In this document: piece by piece, positions 61,282 to 64,000 of the stretch | How positions within the stretch are numbered: the first letter of the stretch is position 1 | Layout of the letters: every line of letters starts with the position of its first letter | Translations under genes and position numbers: made by a program | Notes under the pieces: model-generated | Database searches by the model: none | Seen by the model: only the letters and a program-made list of their open reading frames with translations | What the model was told of the DNA's origin: nothing | Assembly: GCA_937900285.1 (NCBI GenBank) | Contig: CALCEM010000049.1 | Span: 31,082 to 95,081, forward strand | Length of the DNA stretch: 64,000 nt | From: an uncultured Fretibacterium sp. | Lineage (GTDB): Bacteria; Synergistota; Synergistia; Synergistales; Aminobacteriaceae | Reading direction: 5' to 3'

Positions 61282-62437
61282 GAATTTAAATTTAATCCTT
61301 TCTGAATAGTTTTACAGCATTTTTCTAAATTGCAACGTTTAATTATTGCTTTTTGGCCTTCGCGCGCTAAATTTTCGATCTCGTTTTCATGCGTGCAGGC
61401 ATATAATAATTTTTCGGCCAGCGTGTTTACGTCATCGACTTCATGATAATACGCAAATTTAAAATTTTCCGTTAAAAATCTACTCGACGGAATATTACTC
61501 ACAATCGGGAAACAACCTTGAGACATTGCTTCACTCAACGCGATCCCAAAACTTTCAAACCTCGAAGGAAACGCAAATATTTTTGATTCTCGATACATAT
61601 TTATTAACTGCTCTCGATCGTTGATCATTCCGGCAAAAATTACGCGGTCTTTTAATTCCGGATGTGCTTTAAAAAATTCATCGGCGATGTTAATATTTTC
61701 TCGAAATTTTCCGGCCAGTTTTAATTTCCAATTTGGAATTTTATCGCAGATTTTCGTAAACGCATTTAATAAAATTTCCGTAGCTTTTTGATGAGTTCCG
61801 AGCCGTCCAGACGTAAAAATAATATTTTCGCGCTCAGTAAAATTTTTAAATTCCTTTATTTCGTCCGGATTAATTGGATTTGGAACACAGCCTATTTTAT
61901 GATGCCAGCTCTTTGAAAGTTTTTCAACATTCTCATTAAATTCCGTAACTACGAAGGCATTACGCAAAATATAAAGATTTCTAAAATAATTTACCAAATT
62001 TCGAGGCTTCAATAATTTATATTTTTTAGGAGCTGTCTGCCAGCCATCAAGCTCAACATATATTTTTCCGTTTTTATTATGTTTTTCAAATTCGCGAATG
62101 AATTTATATGTACGCTTACCAAAATGAAAACTGTATATTACGTCAATCCTATTCGAATTTTCACGAAGCCAAACGCAGGCATCCTTCACAAAATCTCCCG
62201 TAATTCTCGGAATAAATTCAACCCTTACGCCAGGCAAAAATTTTAAATTTGGATATTCTCCATTTTGGTAAGTCGCCATAAACGAATCATATCCAAAATA
62301 TTTATGCATTCCATAACTGATTAAACCGTGATCTTTCAATAAATGTTCATTAGAAATATTAAAAAGTGCACAAAATACCTTGTTCGTAGTTCGTAGTTCG
62401 TAGTTCGTAGTTCGGATTTTAGCTCATTTTGTTTCAT
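61278..62437 (-). CDS. Phase-variable GT4 glycosyltransferase (currently out of frame)
   Basis: The enzyme frame is open from just below a stop at 62426-62424 down to 61278, but its first possible start is a TTG at 62339, inside the conserved SNEHLLKDHGLISYGMHKYF region. The ATG with a ribosome binding site (AAGGAAGGG) is 62437. It reads through four copies of a 7-bp repeat and stops at 62338-62336. One more copy (or two fewer) fuses it to the enzyme, giving 388 residues with KVFCALFNISNEHLLKDHG at the start. The donor domain has IIFTSGRLGTHQKATEILL and the family-4 segment FPSRFESFGIALSEAMSQG. Probably a surface glycan enzyme, OFF in this sequence. It lies 26 bases downstream of the MATE gene. 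Confidence 0.85.
62383..62414. repeat. Heptanucleotide tandem repeat, (TTCGTAG)x4 plus TTCG
   Basis: Four perfect copies and a partial one of TTCGTAG, read as CTACGAA on the coding strand, begin about eight codons after the ATG at 62437. Translation gives a TTNYELR-type repeating peptide. One extra unit restores the glycosyltransferase frame. Confidence 0.93.
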
Positions 62438-62463
62438 TGTCAAGCCCTTCCTTGAAAAAATTT

Positions 62464-63765
62464 TTATGCCTCGTTCAATTTGAACGGATTAAAAATAATT
62501 TTACCGTAAATAAAAAATGTTTGCGCTAATGAAATAACTTCAGCTACAGGCAACGCCCAAATTAATCCATATTCGCCAGCAAAATAATTTAAAATATACA
62601 TGGCCGGGATATAAATTGCTAATTGCCGGCACACGCTCAAAATAAACGAAGCCCTGCCAGCTCCCATAGCTTGAAGCGAATTTGTAAATACAAAAAATAT
62701 CCCAAATGCTAAACTGCTACTCAAAAAAATTCTTGTGAAATCAACTGAATATTTAAACGCTGAAGGTTCCGTTAAAAACATCGCTGAAATTTTCGGCGCA
62801 AAAAAATAACAAGTCCCAATTAAAATTAAACTCGTTATCGTTATGAATCTTAACGCAAAATATAAAACTTTTTTATAATTCTTTAAATCTTTCGCCCCGA
62901 TGCAAAATCCCATTAACGGCTGGACTCCTTGTCCCGTTCCCATTGCTATTAACGTAACAATCTGATTAATTTTCATGGCGACACCATTCGCAGCTACGGG
63001 CATATCTCCATAATTTGAAATCAGAGAATTTAAAGTCATTTGAGAGACACTCATCAAAATAGGATCTAAACATGCAGGAATACCAATATAAAAAACTCCG
63101 GGCATACATCTAAATTTTTTTATACTTATGCTTAATGATGATTTCCCCAAAATAAAACAGATTACGTAATAAATTCCTCCGCAGATATTTCCGATTACCG
63201 TAGCAATTGCCGCGCCGGTTATTCCCCAGTTAAAATATAAAATCATTATCGGATCTAAAATTATATTTACGATATTGCCTATAATCTGCCCTGCCATTGC
63301 AACACCTGCATGATTTTCGGAACGCATTATCCCGGATGCTGCCAGGTTAAATAATATTACAGGGCCGGAACATGTGACGATCATTAAATAATTATATGCA
63401 AATTCAAAAGTATCAGGACTCGCGCCAATTAAATTTAAAATATTTTTCATGAACAAAATTAATATTATTGACGTAATAATTCCTGTTATAATACTCGTCC
63501 AAACTGTAAACGAAGCTATATTATCGGCTCTGAATTTTCTTTTTGCTCCTAAAGCTCTCGAAATGCACGACAATCCGCCGACCATGAAAATCACGCCTAA
63601 AGCTCCGAGAACCATAAACGCAGGGGTTGAGAGTGATACTGCTGCAACTTGTAACGGGTCATTTGTTTGAGCTATAAAAAAAGTGTCAGCCAAATTATAA
63701 ATTAAGATCATTAATTCAACGACAATTGACGGAATTATATTTGAAATAATTTTTTTACGAGTCAA
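62464..63765 (-). CDS. MATE family exporter
   Basis: Multidrug and toxic compound extrusion antiporter, 433 residues with twelve hydrophobic helices in two similar halves. Family-like segments are LIYNLADTFFIAQTNDPLQVAAVSLSTPAF near the start, GAASGIMRSENHAGVA-type sequence (here AASGIMRSENH), and TGQGVQPLMGFCIGAKDLK in the second half. Translation starts at TTG 63765 after AAGGA; an in-frame stop lies just upstream, so the N-terminus is slightly short. Substrate unknown. The phase-variable transferase follows directly and may share its transcript. Confidence 0.9.
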   Translation of the reverse strand: MTRKKIISNIIPSIVVELMILIYNLADTFFIAQTNDPLQVAAVSLSTPAFMVLGALGVIFMVGGLSCISRALGAKRKFRADNIASFTVWTSIITGIITSIILILFMKNILNLIGASPDTFEFAYNYLMIVTCSGPVILFNLAASGIMRSENHAGVAMAGQIIGNIVNIILDPIMILYFNWGITGAAIATVIGNICGGIYYVICFILGKSSLSISIKKFRCMPGVFYIGIPACLDPILMSVSQMTLNSLISNYGDMPVAANGVAMKINQIVTLIAMGTGQGVQPLMGFCIGAKDLKNYKKVLYFALRFITITSLILIGTCYFFAPKISAMFLTEPSAFKYSVDFTRIFLSSSLAFGIFFVFTNSLQAMGAGRASFILSVCRQLAIYIPAMYILNYFAGEYGLIWALPVAEVISLAQTFFIYGKIIFNPFKLNEA

Positions 63766-63940
63766 AATTCAAAATCCTTTCGCAAAACTTTATATTTTTA
63801 TATTTGTATTAGAATAACAGAATTAAATTTTTTTTGTTGTATTAACTTTTAAATTTTACAAATTTGTATGTGACAATTGAGAAATTATTAAACGGACGGA
63901 ATAAAAATTAAATTTTAATACATTTCAGATTTTTAAATTT

Positions 63941-64000
63941 TGGTAGCCTCAACGGGACTCGAACCCGTGTTTTAGCCTTGAGAGGGCTACGACCTAGACC
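63941..64000 (-). tRNA. tRNA-Glu (anticodon CTC), 5' end outside the window
   Basis: The minus strand shows an anticodon arm TAGCC/GGCTA around loop CTCTCAA, a T arm CGGG/CCCG around TTCGAGT, a 3' acceptor half TGAGGCT, discriminator A and encoded CCA. Anticodon CTC reads the glutamate codon GAG. The 5' acceptor strand and part of the D arm lie beyond the window. The 175 bases between this gene and the MATE gene show nothing else I can name. Confidence 0.9.

Noticed and set aside
1..64000. CRISPR arrays, insertion sequences, prophage or integrase genes
   Set aside because: No spaced direct repeats, transposase, phage or recombinase reading frames were seen. Tandem repeats found are short heptamers or hexamers only.

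Overview
The window is AT-rich bacterial chromosome. Two proteins end in a Gly-rich segment, a Cys-Asn pair, a hydrophobic helix and a basic tail. This matches the C-terminal sorting signal called Synergist-CTERM, and together with the gene content (IorAB, tripartite tricarboxylate transporter, an aryl-CoA ligase, the acetylase route to diaminopimelate, type II secretion pseudopilins) it points to a low-GC member of the Synergistota, probably an uncultured host-associated anaerobe. The phylum assignment is inference from motifs, not from a database search.

Layout. 1-2558: cell-wall amidase, GerMN protein, rdgB. 2666-6775: secreted subtilase, tRNA-Thr, an AEC carrier, a secreted esterase and speH. 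6941-14021: iorA, iorB, a phenylacetate-CoA ligase homologue, then a tctCBA operon; together these suggest fermentation of aromatic amino acids and uptake of carboxylates. 14097-19435: a surface glycan locus (three glycosyltransferases, a sugar aminotransferase, a cupin). 19447-24147: housekeeping genes (tsaD, gltX, ispDF, recR, ebfC). 24278-28715: an iron- or anion-type ABC importer. 28917-36003: aldolase, HAD phosphatase, a CobT-nicotinamidase fusion, yqeY, aldo/keto reductase and gspF-gspG-gspH. 36115-44320: nnrE, a large Synergist-CTERM protein, the asd-hom-lysC operon and nagA. 44397-45304 is a broken glycosyltransferase. 45472-54526: hsp20, an ABC-F protein, rpsO, rpmE, thyX, a DUF1385 protein, prfA, a Sel1 protein, prmC and a pseudopilin-like gene. 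54617-61281: cheV, an orphan citX, the N-acetyl-diaminopimelate deacetylase and dapH, a RES-domain protein, then dapA-dapB behind a leader region. 61278-64000: another glycosyltransferase, a MATE exporter and a partial tRNA-Glu.

Two things stand out. First, three glycosyltransferase genes (starts near 15301, 18400 and 62437) each carry a different 7-bp unit repeated 4 to 6 times just inside the start codon. In all three, the ATG that has a good ribosome binding site is out of frame with the enzyme and meets a stop right after or shortly after the repeat. Gain or loss of a single unit restores one continuous enzyme of 342 to 403 residues. This looks like a set of slipped-strand phase-variable glycosyltransferases, all captured in the OFF state. 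Second, the leader of dapA encodes a 31-residue peptide with clustered lysine codons, followed by three mutually exclusive RNA pairings and a terminator. This is the architecture of a ribosome-stalling attenuator, here apparently sensing lysine.

Many operons end in clear hairpin-plus-T-run terminators. Both transporter operons also have one directly after the binding-protein gene. I saw no CRISPR array, insertion sequence or prophage.
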